64,000 nt of DNA. Source: Burkholderiales bacterium. GTDB taxonomy: Bacteria > Pseudomonadota > Gammaproteobacteria > Burkholderiales > Burkholderiaceae_C. Both the position numbers and the translations under genes were made by a program. Each line of letters begins with the position of its first letter. Within the stretch, counting starts at the first letter, position 1. Below the pieces are notes generated by a model, which did no database searches, was not told the DNA's origin, and saw nothing but the letters and a program-made list of their open reading frames with translations. The stretch covers positions 1-64,000 of the forward strand of contig CANHVY010000014.1 in NCBI GenBank assembly GCA_947464185.1, in the 5' to 3' direction. This document shows positions 37,344 through 47,017 of this stretch, in pieces.

Positions 37344-37583
37344 GTGAGCAACAAAGGCCAACTTCTTCAAGATCCGTTCCTCAACCTTTTGCGCAAGGAA
37401 CACATCCCGGTCTCCATCTACCTGGTCAACGGCATCAAGCTGCAGGGTCAGATCGAGTCTTTCGACCAGTACGTCGTGTTGCTGCGCAACACGGTGACGC
37501 AGATGGTCTACAAGCACGCTATCTCGACGGTGGTGCCCGGACGTGCTGTGAACTTCCACGCCAGCGAACCCGAGCCCGTCTAA
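37344..37583 (+). CDS. hfq: RNA chaperone Hfq
   Basis: Hfq is the hexameric Sm-like chaperone for small RNA regulation. The 79-residue protein has Sm1 ([22 protein letters not shown] region; QDPFLN seen at the proximal RNA face) and Sm2 ([10 protein letters not shown]). The C-terminal tail is very short, as in betaproteobacteria. The GTG start has CGGAG upstream. It sits between der and hflX, the standard hfq-hflX-hflK-hflC order. Confidence 0.98.
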   Translation: MSNKGQLLQDPFLNLLRKEHIPVSIYLVNGIKLQGQIESFDQYVVLLRNTVTQMVYKHAISTVVPGRAVNFHASEPEPV

Positions 37584-37629
37584 AGCGGCTCAGCAGCCTC
37601 GACCAGCCTCTTTTTGGACCCCACCCCAC

Positions 37630-38841
37630 TTGAAGACCTCGCCTGAAACGCTCGAGGCTGTCCGCAGCCCCAGGCCGAATGCCGTGCTGGTGGGGGTGGA
37701 CTTCGGTCAAGGCGGCTGGTTCGATGCCGAACTCGAGGAACTCGCCTTGCTGGCCACGTCTGCAGGTGACGAACCCGTGGCTCGCGTCACCGCACGGCGA
37801 AAGGCGCCTGATGCGGCACTGTTCGTCGGGTCTGGAAAGGCCGAGGAGATCAAGGCTCTCGTGGCGGGTACGGCGGCGCAAGGTGTGATCTTTGACCAGG
37901 CATTGAGTCCCGTGCAGCAACGCAACCTGGAGCAGTTCCTTGGCGTTCCTGTGTCCGACCGCACGGCCCTGATCCTGGACATCTTCGGTGACCGGGCACA
38001 AAGTCATGAAGGCAAGCTTCAGGTGGAGCTCGCCCGCCTGCAGTACCTGTCCACCCGCCTGGTGCGCCGCTGGTCTCACCTGGAGCGGCAACGGGGCGGC
38101 ATTGGTACGCGCGGGGGCCCAGGCGAAACGCAGATCGAGTTGGACCGGCGCATGATTTCCGAGCGAATCAAGAGCGTCAAGGCGCGGCTTGAGAAGGTCA
38201 AGAAGCAGCGGGCTACGCAGCGACGGGCACGCCTGAGGCGCGGCGCCTTCAAGGTGTCGCTCGTCGGTTACACCAACGCCGGCAAGTCCACGCTTTTCAA
38301 CTCACTCGTCAAGGCGCGCTCGTACGCGGCAGATCAGTTGTTCGCCACACTGGACACCACCACCCGCGGCATGTGGCTCGAACAGGCGCAGACCTCAGTG
38401 TCCTTGTCGGACACGGTGGGGTTCATCCGTGATCTGCCCCACAAGTTGGTGGAGGCCTTCCAGGCCACACTCTCCGAAGCCGTGGACGCCGACCTCCTTC
38501 TCCATGTCATGGACGCTTCCAGTCCGGTTCTGCAGGAGCAAAAAGACGAGGTGGACCGTGTGCTGCAGGACATTGGTGCCGGTGCCGTACCGCAGATCCT
38601 GGTCTGCAACAAGCTGGATCGTCTTGAGCCTTCGGCGCGTCCCCGTCAACAGGTGGATGTGTACGAGGACCGTTCGGGCCGGCAGGTGACGCGTGTTTTT
38701 GTAAGCGCTCTGGAGGGCATGGGCCTTGAGGACTTGCGTGGCGCGATTGCGGCCCGAGCAGTCTCATTGCACGAACCTCAAACAGACGATGAGCCACATC
38801 CAGACGGACAGCCCTTTTTGCATGCTTTGACCGACTCATGA
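37630..38841 (+). CDS. hflX: Ribosome-splitting GTPase HflX
   Basis: HflX splits stalled 70S ribosomes. The 403-residue protein has the N-terminal HflX domain (about 1-200, with GGPGETQIELDRR near 160), a coiled coil, then a GTPase domain: P-loop GYTNAGKS at about 212-219, switch II DTVGFIRDLP and NKLD. A TTG start at 37630 directly precedes the conserved region, leaving 46 nt after hfq; no good Shine-Dalgarno. The stop overlaps hflK as ATGA. Confidence 0.94.
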   Translation: MKTSPETLEAVRSPRPNAVLVGVDFGQGGWFDAELEELALLATSAGDEPVARVTARRKAPDAALFVGSGKAEEIKALVAGTAAQGVIFDQALSPVQQRNLEQFLGVPVSDRTALILDIFGDRAQSHEGKLQVELARLQYLSTRLVRRWSHLERQRGGIGTRGGPGETQIELDRRMISERIKSVKARLEKVKKQRATQRRARLRRGAFKVSLVGYTNAGKSTLFNSLVKARSYAADQLFATLDTTTRGMWLEQAQTSVSLSDTVGFIRDLPHKLVEAFQATLSEAVDADLLLHVMDASSPVLQEQKDEVDRVLQDIGAGAVPQILVCNKLDRLEPSARPRQQVDVYEDRSGRQVTRVFVSALEGMGLEDLRGAIAARAVSLHEPQTDDEPHPDGQPFLHALTDS

Positions 38842-40193
38842 ACCCATCCCCCTCCCAACCGGCCGGCGTTGAAGAGTCGGCCAACGCATCGCCCTTCAGG
38901 CGCGGTTTCCGCCGCGTGCGGGAAGCATTTCATCGGTGGCGGGAAGGCTTTGCTGCGCTCCTGGGGCGGCGCGGCCGATGGCTGATGGCCAATGGCCGTC
39001 AGGACGGCCCGCCTGATCTCGACGAGCTGTGGCGAGACTTCAATCGCAAGCTCAATGGACTGTTCCGGGGCAAAGGTATCGGATCCGGTCCGCAGCGCGA
39101 ACCTTCGGGTGAGGGTCCCCAGTCACCACGGAACATGCGCAATGCGGGCATTGGCGGCGGCCTGATTGCCGGTGTGGCGGCGCTGGTGTGGTTGGGCAGC
39201 GGCTTCTTCATCGTCCAGGAAGGTCAGCAAGCGGTGGTGACATCCTTCGGGAAGTACAGCTACACCTCGGATGCTGGTTTCCAGTGGCGCTTCCCTTATC
39301 CGTTCCAGTCGCACGAGACCGTCAGCGTCACGCAACTCCGCTCGGTGGACGTCGGGCGCAACACGGTGGTGCCGACCACCGGCCTGCGCGATTCGTCGAT
39401 GCTCACCGAGGACGAGAACATCGTCGACATACGGTTCACCGTGCAGTACCGGCTCAAGGACGCACGGGCCTACCTTTTCGAAAACTTTCGCCCGGACGAG
39501 GCGGTGGTGCAGGCGGCCGAGTCGGCTGTGCGCGAAATCGTGGGTCGCAGCAAGGTCGATCAGGTGCTCTACGAGCAGCGCGATGCCATCGCCACGGACC
39601 TGATGAAGTCCTTGCAAGCGCAGTTGGACCGCTTGAATACCGGCATCGTCGTGGCCAACGTCAACGTTCAGAACGTACAGGTCCCTGAGCAGGTGCAGGC
39701 CGCGTTCAACGACGCAGTGAAGGCCGGTGCCGATCGCGACCGGTTCAAGAACGAGGGCCAGGCCTATGCCAGCGATGTCATCCCCAAGGCAAGGGGAACT
39801 GCGGCGCGTTTGCGCGAAGAGTCTGAAGGCTACCGGTCGCGCGTCATTGCGCAGGCCGAGGGTGATGCACAACGCTTCAAGTCCGTACTGAACGAGTACC
39901 AGAAGGCTCCGGGGGTGACCCGAGACCGCCTGTATCTGGAAACCATGCAACAGGTGTACTCCAACGTGACCAAGGTCATGGTGGACAGTCGCAGCGGTTC
40001 GAACCTCCTGTACTTGCCGCTGGACAAGATACTCCAGCAGCAAGGGGTGTCTGCGGCGGGCGCCGCAAACGCCGCGCCCGCACCGGATGCGGCTGCGCCG
40101 GCGGGCATGACGAGCGCGGCGGGCACGGTGGTGCCGCCAGCCGACGTTCGTTCGCGTGATGGCGCGCGCACACGCGACCGAGAAGGCCGTTGA
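38838..40193 (+). CDS. hflK: HflK, membrane subunit of the HflKC complex
   Basis: HflK is an SPFH/prohibitin-family inner-membrane protein that with HflC forms a cage around the FtsH protease. The 451-residue product has a soluble basic N-terminus, a membrane helix (about 103-124), an SPFH domain (starting FIVQEGQQAVVTSFGKY), a coiled coil with the AEGDAQRFKSVLNEY segment, and a Pro/Ala-rich tail. Start overlaps the hflX stop by 4 nt; hflC follows 14 nt later. Confidence 0.95.
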   Translation: MNPSPSQPAGVEESANASPFRRGFRRVREAFHRWREGFAALLGRRGRWLMANGRQDGPPDLDELWRDFNRKLNGLFRGKGIGSGPQREPSGEGPQSPRNMRNAGIGGGLIAGVAALVWLGSGFFIVQEGQQAVVTSFGKYSYTSDAGFQWRFPYPFQSHETVSVTQLRSVDVGRNTVVPTTGLRDSSMLTEDENIVDIRFTVQYRLKDARAYLFENFRPDEAVVQAAESAVREIVGRSKVDQVLYEQRDAIATDLMKSLQAQLDRLNTGIVVANVNVQNVQVPEQVQAAFNDAVKAGADRDRFKNEGQAYASDVIPKARGTAARLREESEGYRSRVIAQAEGDAQRFKSVLNEYQKAPGVTRDRLYLETMQQVYSNVTKVMVDSRSGSNLLYLPLDKILQQQGVSAAGAANAAPAPDAAAPAGMTSAAGTVVPPADVRSRDGARTRDREGR

Positions 40194-40207
40194 GGGGAGC
40201 CCGACAC

Positions 40208-41104
40208 ATGAACCGCATTGGCATTACCCTGTCTGGCCTGTTGGCCTTGGTCCTGGTCGCGTCATCGACCCTGTTCGTGGTCGATCAGCGCCAGGTGGGC
40301 GTCATCTACGCGCTGGGTGAGATCAAGGAAGTCATCACCGAACCAGGGCTGAAGTGGAAGCTCCCGCCGCCGTTCCAGAATGTCGTTTTTCTCGACAAGC
40401 GCGTGCAGACCCTGGACAGCCCGGAGACACGCCCCATCTTCACCGCTGAAAAGAAGAGCCTGGTCATTGATTGGTTGGTCAAGTGGCGCATCAGCGAGCC
40501 TCGCCAGTTCATCCGCAACAACGGGGTGGACTTCCGCAACCTGGAAAGTCGGTTGAGCCCGGTGGTTCAGGCTGCATTCAACGAGGAGGTCACCAAGCGC
40601 GACGTGCTCAGCGTGCTGTCCCGCGAGCGCGAGAAAGTCATGAACGATGTTCGAAGCCGGCTGGCGGACGAGGCCAAGTCCTTCGGCATCGAGATCATCG
40701 ATGTACGGATCAAGCGTGTCGACTTCGTCGCCGACATCACGGATTCCGTCTATCGCCGGATGGAATCAGAGCGCAAGCAAGTGGCCAATGAGCTGCGATC
40801 GCAAGGTGCGGCCGAAGGCGAGAAGATCCGGGCCGATGCCGACCGGCAGCGCGAGGTCATCATCGCCGAAGCCTACCGAGACGCGCAGAAGATCAAGGGC
40901 GAGGGCGATGCGAAGGCCTCTGCTCTGTACGCGGAGTCCTTTGGACGAGACCCGCAATTCGCGCACTTCTACCGCAGCCTGGAGGCCTACCGCGCCAGCT
41001 TCCGCAGCAAGTCGGATTTGATGGTGTTGGAGCCTGGAAATGATTTCTTCAGGGCCATGCGAGGGCAGGGCGGCTCTTCGCCTGCTGCTGCGCCCAAGAA
41101 GTGA
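40208..41104 (+). CDS. hflC: HflC, membrane subunit of the HflKC complex
   Basis: HflC is the partner of HflK and modulates FtsH. The 298-residue protein has an N-terminal membrane helix (residues 5-24) and an SPFH domain starting with DQRQVGVIYALGEI, followed by a coiled coil (RSQGAAEGEKIRADAD) and a short Ala/Pro tail. ATG 40208 is preferred over the TTG at 40190 because GGGGAG (40194-40199) lies 8 nt before it and the membrane helix starts at once. Confidence 0.95.
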   Translation: MNRIGITLSGLLALVLVASSTLFVVDQRQVGVIYALGEIKEVITEPGLKWKLPPPFQNVVFLDKRVQTLDSPETRPIFTAEKKSLVIDWLVKWRISEPRQFIRNNGVDFRNLESRLSPVVQAAFNEEVTKRDVLSVLSREREKVMNDVRSRLADEAKSFGIEIIDVRIKRVDFVADITDSVYRRMESERKQVANELRSQGAAEGEKIRADADRQREVIIAEAYRDAQKIKGEGDAKASALYAESFGRDPQFAHFYRSLEAYRASFRSKSDLMVLEPGNDFFRAMRGQGGSSPAAAPKK

Positions 41105-41125
41105 TGCTGGTGCGGAGCGATTGAG

Positions 41126-41314
41126 TTGCCGGACTGGCTGTGGGGCGGGCTGGCACTGTTGCTGGTGGTGGAGGGTCTGCTGCCCCTGCTGAGCCCGCAG
41201 TCCTGGCGCCACGCGTTTGAGCGGGCTGTGCAACTGAAGGACGGCCAGCTTCGCTTCTTCGGTCTGCTCAGCGTGCTTGCGGGCTTGCTGATGGCCGTGC
41301 TCCTGACTCTTTAG
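41126..41314 (+). CDS. yjeT: YjeT/DUF2065 family small membrane protein
   Basis: The 62-residue product consists of two hydrophobic segments (residues 4-22 and 43-61) joined by a basic amphipathic loop (PQSWRHAFERAVQLKDGQLRF region; P-x-x-W-R visible), the DUF2065 pattern. Function is unknown; it is conserved next to hflC in many Proteobacteria. A TTG start is used with GGAG at 41113-41116, 9 nt upstream. Confidence 0.85.
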   Translation: MPDWLWGGLALLLVVEGLLPLLSPQSWRHAFERAVQLKDGQLRFFGLLSVLAGLLMAVLLTL

Positions 41315-41383
41315 ACCTTCCGGCGCTCTGATCCTGACGGACGGGAGCCCTTCGTCAGAAGTCGTGGCTCAGTTGGCCCCGCC

Positions 41384-41389
41384 TACAAT
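41384..41389 (+). promoter_or_regulatory. Putative hisZ -10 element
   Basis: TACAAT is 26 nt before the hisZ ATG, giving a leader of roughly 20 nt with no clear ribosome-binding site. The -35 region is weak. It lies in the 101-bp gap after yjeT. Confidence 0.35.
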
Positions 41390-41415
41390 CGTCGCTTTTC
41401 GCCGTCATTGGATAC

Positions 41416-42579
41416 ATGTCCCGAGCTTGGCTGTTGCCTGAACACATCGCAGACGTTCTGCCGGCTCATGCGTTTCAGATCGAGGCCTTGCGCAGGCGTC
41501 TTATCGACCAGGCCGCCAGGCGCGGTTATGAACTGGTGATCCCGCCATTGCTGGAGCATCTGGAATCCCTGCTGTCCGGTACCGGCCACGAGCTCGACCT
41601 GCAGACCTTCAAGTTGGTGGACCAGCTCAGTGGGCGTATGCTTGGTCTGCGTGCGGACACCACCCCGCAGGCCGCGCGTATCGATGCTCATTTGCTGAAC
41701 CGGCCAGGCGTCACGCGGCTGTGCTATTGCGGCCCCGTGCTGCATGCCCAGAAGGCAGGGCCTGGCAGTTCACGAGAGCCTTTGCAGTTTGGCGCAGAAG
41801 TTTTCGGACATGCGGGACCGGAGTCCGACCTGGAGATCCAGGATCTGGCGCTTGAGGTGCTTGCCGATGCTGGCGCCAGACGACCCAGCATTGATCTGGC
41901 CGACGCACGCATCCTCAGGGGGCTTCTGGCGTCTGTTGATCTGGATCCGCTGGCCCTGCGCGATATCGTCGAGTCGCTTTCGCGCAAGGATTCCGCGTCG
42001 CTCAGTGCCCTGGTGGCCGGCCTGCCCGAGCTGGCTCGTGAGGGCCTCCTGGCTTTGCTGGACCTTTTCGGCGGAACGCAGGTGCTGCAGCGTGCCCGGC
42101 GGCTCCTTCCGCGGCACGCCTTGATCACGGCCGCGCTCGATCAACTTGAATGGCTCTCTCAGCGGCTCGAAGCCGACCACCCCGAGTTGACCGTGAGCTT
42201 CGATCTGGCCGACATGGGGGGCTATGCGTACTACAGCGGCGTGCGCTTTGCCATCTACGCGCAGGGCTGCGCGGAGGCCCTCGCCCGCGGCGGACGTTAT
42301 GACGAAGTGGGCGCGATCTTCGGGCGCAACCGCCCTGCGGTGGGTTTCAGTCTGGACCTCAAGGCGTTGTCAGCGCTGACCGATGCAGGCTCCGTTGGGG
42401 CCGCTATCCGCGCACCCTGGGGAGATGAGCCCGCTTTCAAGAATGTCGTTCGGCGCCTGCGTGACGCTGGCGAGACCGTGGTGTTTGAATTCCCGGGCAC
42501 GCAGGCGCAGGAATGCGGCCGCTCGTTCGACCGGGAACTTGTGAAGATTGCCGGGCAATGGGTCATTCGGCCCGTCTGA
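41416..42579 (+). CDS. hisZ: ATP phosphoribosyltransferase regulatory subunit HisZ
   Basis: HisZ is a histidyl-tRNA-synthetase paralogue that lacks tRNA charging and activates the short form of HisG in histidine biosynthesis. The 387-residue protein retains class II motif 1 (YELVIPPLLEHL) and the LRADTTPQAARI motif 2 region, but the HisRS motif 2 FRHERPQ is replaced by GPVLHAQK and there is no anticodon-binding domain. It lies before purA, the usual Burkholderiales context. HisG is not in the window. Confidence 0.94.
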   Translation: MSRAWLLPEHIADVLPAHAFQIEALRRRLIDQAARRGYELVIPPLLEHLESLLSGTGHELDLQTFKLVDQLSGRMLGLRADTTPQAARIDAHLLNRPGVTRLCYCGPVLHAQKAGPGSSREPLQFGAEVFGHAGPESDLEIQDLALEVLADAGARRPSIDLADARILRGLLASVDLDPLALRDIVESLSRKDSASLSALVAGLPELAREGLLALLDLFGGTQVLQRARRLLPRHALITAALDQLEWLSQRLEADHPELTVSFDLADMGGYAYYSGVRFAIYAQGCAEALARGGRYDEVGAIFGRNRPAVGFSLDLKALSALTDAGSVGAAIRAPWGDEPAFKNVVRRLRDAGETVVFEFPGTQAQECGRSFDRELVKIAGQWVIRPV

Positions 42580-43944
<1,365 letters not shown>

Positions 43945-43956
43945 CAAGGAGATTTC

Positions 43957-44478
43957 ATGCTCACCGATGACGGCAAGCATCTTTATGTGTCCTGGGACGA
44001 ATACCACCGGCACATTGAACGGTTGGCCCTGAAGGTCGCAAACAGCGGCTGGGAGTTCGACCAGATCCTGTGCCTGGCACGTGGGGGCATGCGCCCCGGG
44101 GATGTGCTGTCACGGATCTTCGACAAGCCTCTGGCCATCATGTCGACGAGTTCCTACCGCGCCGACGCGGGCACCATACAGGGACGGCTGGACCTGGCGA
44201 AGTACATCACCTTGCCCAAGGGCGAACTGGCGGGTCGCGTGCTGCTGGTGGACGATCTCGCCGATTCCGGCGTCACCCTCAGGGCGGTGGTGGAGCGGCT
44301 TCGGTCCATGCCGGCCATCTCGGAGTTGCGCACGGCGGTGATCTGGGTCAAGGGCGTGTCCTCCTACGTCCCGGAGTATTTCGTTGAAACCTTGCCCACG
44401 AGCCCATGGATCCACCAGCCCTTCGAGGAGTACGACGGTCTGCGTCCTGCGGAACTGGCCAAGCGGTACGCGGTCTGA
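43957..44478 (+). CDS. Phosphoribosyltransferase (xanthine-guanine/hypoxanthine type)
   Basis: The 173-residue product has a type I PRTase fold with the PRPP motif VLLVDDLADSGVTL (about residues 93-106) and the CLARGGMRPGD substrate-entry segment. The fold and hood region resemble bacterial Gpt-type purine salvage enzymes, and location right after purA fits purine salvage; base specificity cannot be assigned. AAGGAG lies just before the ATG, 12 nt after purA. Confidence 0.88.
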   Translation: MLTDDGKHLYVSWDEYHRHIERLALKVANSGWEFDQILCLARGGMRPGDVLSRIFDKPLAIMSTSSYRADAGTIQGRLDLAKYITLPKGELAGRVLLVDDLADSGVTLRAVVERLRSMPAISELRTAVIWVKGVSSYVPEYFVETLPTSPWIHQPFEEYDGLRPAELAKRYAV

Positions 44479-44503
44479 ACCAGGCTTGCTGCGGCCAAGA
44501 AAA

Positions 44504-44524
44504 AAGCCGGTCGATGACCGGCTT
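44504..44524 (-). terminator. Intrinsic terminator for tRNA-Leu (and probably for the upstream + strand gene)
   Basis: AAGCCGGTC/GACCGGCTT with a GAT loop; on the - strand it is followed by TTTTTCTTGG, a strong T-run after the tRNA. On the + strand it has no T-run, but the stem follows the phosphoribosyltransferase stop by 25 nt and could still pause polymerase. Confidence 0.85.
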
Positions 44525-44554
44525 GTGTACTCAGCGCGAAGGCGCTGTCGTGTA

Positions 44555-44639
<85 letters not shown>

Positions 44640-44706
44640 ATTTCAGGAAAACCAAGAGTCTATCATCAAGAATTCAAAAAGCAACCTCCCTTCGAGCACG
44701 GCGCCT

Positions 44707-46980
44707 GTGGGGGCCTCCTCTTCCGATCTGTTGGGTGACGTCCGGGGAAGGGTGGAGGGACACCGGGACGGGCATGGCTTCGTCGCTCGTCATGACGGCG
44801 AAGGCTTGATCTTCTTGCCGCCAGCTGAAATGCGCGGTGTCCTGCATGGTGACGAAGTCAGCGTACGTATCGTTCGGCAAGACCGCAAGGGCCGGCCCGA
44901 GGGTCGAGTGCTCGACATCCTCGTCAGGCCCCGGACGCCGATCATCGGGCGCCTGTTGCTGGAAAGCGGTGGATGGATCGTCGCCCCGGAAGATCGCCGC
45001 TTCGGTCAGGACATCCTGATACCGAAGGGCGGGGTGGGCAGTGCCCAGGCCGGTCAGGTGGTTTCCGTGGAATTGACCGAGGCGCCGTCTCTTCATGCCA
45101 AGCCCGTGGGTCGCGTCGTGGAGGTGCTGGGTGATATCGATGACCCCGGCATGGAAATCGAGATTGCCGTGCGCAAGTACGGGGTGCCCCATGAGTTCCC
45201 GGCTGCAGTGGTACTGGAGGCTGAATCGCTGCCGTCCGTGATTCGCGCCGTCGATCGCCGGCATCGCGTGGACCTCACCGATGTGCCGCTGGTGACGATC
45301 GATGGTGAAGATGCCCGGGACTTCGATGACGCGGTCTACTGCGAGCCTGTGCCGATGGCCAAGGGCAAGGGGGCCCGGCCCCAATGGCGCCTGATCGTGG
45401 CCATTGCCGACGTGAGCCATTACGTGAAGCCAGGTTCGGCGCTCGATGCCGAGGCCTACGAGCGCGCCACCTCGGTCTACTTTCCGCGCCGGGTGATTCC
45501 CATGCTGCCGGAGCGCCTGTCGAACGGGCTGTGTTCGCTGAACCCCGAGGCGGACCGACTGTCCATGGTGTGCGACATGCTGGTGGACGACACCGGCGAG
45601 GTGCAGGCCTACCAGTTCTTCCCTGCCGTGATGCGCTCGCATGCCAGGTTCACCTATGCAGAGGTGGCAGCGATTCTTGGAAACACCCGTGGGCCGGAGG
45701 CGGCCCGCCGCGCGCCGCTGGTGTCCCACCTGGTCCACCTGCACGAGGTCTACAGGGCTTTGCTCAAGCAACGCGCGCGACGCGGAGCCGTGGACTTCGA
45801 TACCACCGAAACGCAGATCGTCTGCGATGAGTCGGGACGTATCGAGAAGATCGTGCCCCGGGTCCGGACCGAGGCGCACCGGCTCATCGAGGAAGCGATG
45901 CTGGCGGCCAACGTATGCGCAGCGGACTTCATCGAGCAGGGTGGCCACGCGTCGCTTTACCGTGTGCACGAGGGGCCGACGCCAGAAAAGCGGGTGGTCC
46001 TCCAGAACTACCTTCGCGCCTTGGGTATCGGGCTGTCCATCAGCGACGATCCGCGCCCCTCGGAGATGCAATCTGTGGCCGAGGCCACGCGTGACCGGCC
46101 CGATGCGGCACAGATCCACCAAATGCTGCTGCGCTCCATGCAGCAGGCGATCTACACCCCCGTCAACAGCGGGCACTTCGGCTTGTCGTTTGACGCATAC
46201 ACCCATTTCACAAGCCCCATCCGCCGGTATCCCGACCTGTTGGTCCACCGCGTGATCAAGGCCTTGCTGGGGCAGAAGACCTACCGCTTCGTGCCTTCCG
46301 GGCTGCGCATGCCACCGCAGCCACGCCGAGCGCTGTCGGCGGAGGCACCACCCGCCGCAGCGCGGCCCCAGGACAAGCAGTCACTGGCCTGGCAGGCTGC
46401 CGGCCTGCACACCAGTGCCAGCGAGCGCCGTGCAGACGAAGCCTCGCGGGACGTGGAGGCCTGGCTGAAATGCCGCTTCATGAAGGGGCGCCTGGGCGAG
46501 GAATTCCAGGGCACGGTGACCTCCGTTGTGGGCTTTGGCCTGTTCGTCACCTTGGACGAGTTGCACGTGGAGGGCTTGGTGCACGTGACGGAATTGGGTG
46601 GCGAGTACTTCCGCTTCGACGAGCTTCGACAGGAACTCCGGGGTGACCGCAGTGGCATGCGCTACGGAGTGGGCACGCGGGTGCGGGTGCAGGTCAGCCG
46701 GGTGGACCTCGACGGTCGTCGCATCGATTTCAGGATGGTCAAGGGTGCCGCGGCGGCCTGGTCTGCCAGCCGCTCCCGAACGCCGGGGGTGGAACGCCCA
46801 CCACCGTCCACTTCTTCGGACCTGCTGGCGGCGACACTGGCCGAGGATCGAGAGCTCAAATCCAAGGCGCGCAAGACCAAGGCGGCGTCGTCGCCCTCCA
46901 GGAAGATGGCCAACCGCGCCAAGGGGTCGGGCAAACCGAAGTCGGCGGCCTCCAGCAAGCGTGCTCGACGTCAAGGTTGA
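44707..46980 (+). CDS. rnr: Ribonuclease R (RNB family), N-terminal helix-turn-helix absent
   Basis: RNase R is a processive 3'-5' exoribonuclease that degrades structured RNA. Cold-shock/OB domains (about 10-150) lead into the RNB domain with TIDGEDARDFDDAVYC holding the metal-binding Asp199, Asp205, Asp207 and Asp208, then THFTSPIRRYPDLLVH. An S1 domain follows near residue 600 and a Lys/Arg-rich tail ends the 757 residues. The usual N-terminal winged-helix region of about 70-80 residues is missing: the gene begins just beyond tRNA-Leu. The frame is open across the tRNA but that part cannot be coding. GTG 44707 is the first plausible start; TTG 44731 is another. Start position is uncertain. 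Confidence 0.88.
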   Translation: MGASSSDLLGDVRGRVEGHRDGHGFVARHDGEGLIFLPPAEMRGVLHGDEVSVRIVRQDRKGRPEGRVLDILVRPRTPIIGRLLLESGGWIVAPEDRRFGQDILIPKGGVGSAQAGQVVSVELTEAPSLHAKPVGRVVEVLGDIDDPGMEIEIAVRKYGVPHEFPAAVVLEAESLPSVIRAVDRRHRVDLTDVPLVTIDGEDARDFDDAVYCEPVPMAKGKGARPQWRLIVAIADVSHYVKPGSALDAEAYERATSVYFPRRVIPMLPERLSNGLCSLNPEADRLSMVCDMLVDDTGEVQAYQFFPAVMRSHARFTYAEVAAILGNTRGPEAARRAPLVSHLVHLHEVYRALLKQRARRGAVDFDTTETQIVCDESGRIEKIVPRVRTEAHRLIEEAMLAANVCAADFIEQGGHASLYRVHEGPTPEKRVVLQNYLRALGIGLSISDDPRPSEMQSVAEATRDRPDAAQIHQMLLRSMQQAIYTPVNSGHFGLSFDAYTHFTSPIRRYPDLLVHRVIKALLGQKTYRFVPSGLRMPPQPRRALSAEAPPAAARPQDKQSLAWQAAGLHTSASERRADEASRDVEAWLKCRFMKGRLGEEFQGTVTSVVGFGLFVTLDELHVEGLVHVTELGGEYFRFDELRQELRGDRSGMRYGVGTRVRVQVSRVDLDGRRIDFRMVKGAAAAWSASRSRTPGVERPPPSTSSDLLAATLAEDRELKSKARKTKAASSPSRKMANRAKGSGKPKSAASSKRARRQG

Positions 46981-46994
46981 GGCTTGCCTTGGGT

Positions 46995-47014
46995 GGCGCA
47001 GCCTGCCATGCGCC
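46995..47014. other. Hairpin between convergent rnr and nnr genes
   Basis: GGCGCA and TGCGCC form a 6-bp stem with an 8-nt loop in the 37-bp gap. No T-run on either side, so it is only a weak candidate for a shared terminator. Confidence 0.25.
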
Positions 47015-47017
47015 GCA

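Noticed and set aside
44674..46248. 524-residue antisense frame opposite rnr
   Set aside because: Shadow; the RNB catalytic motif is on the + strand.
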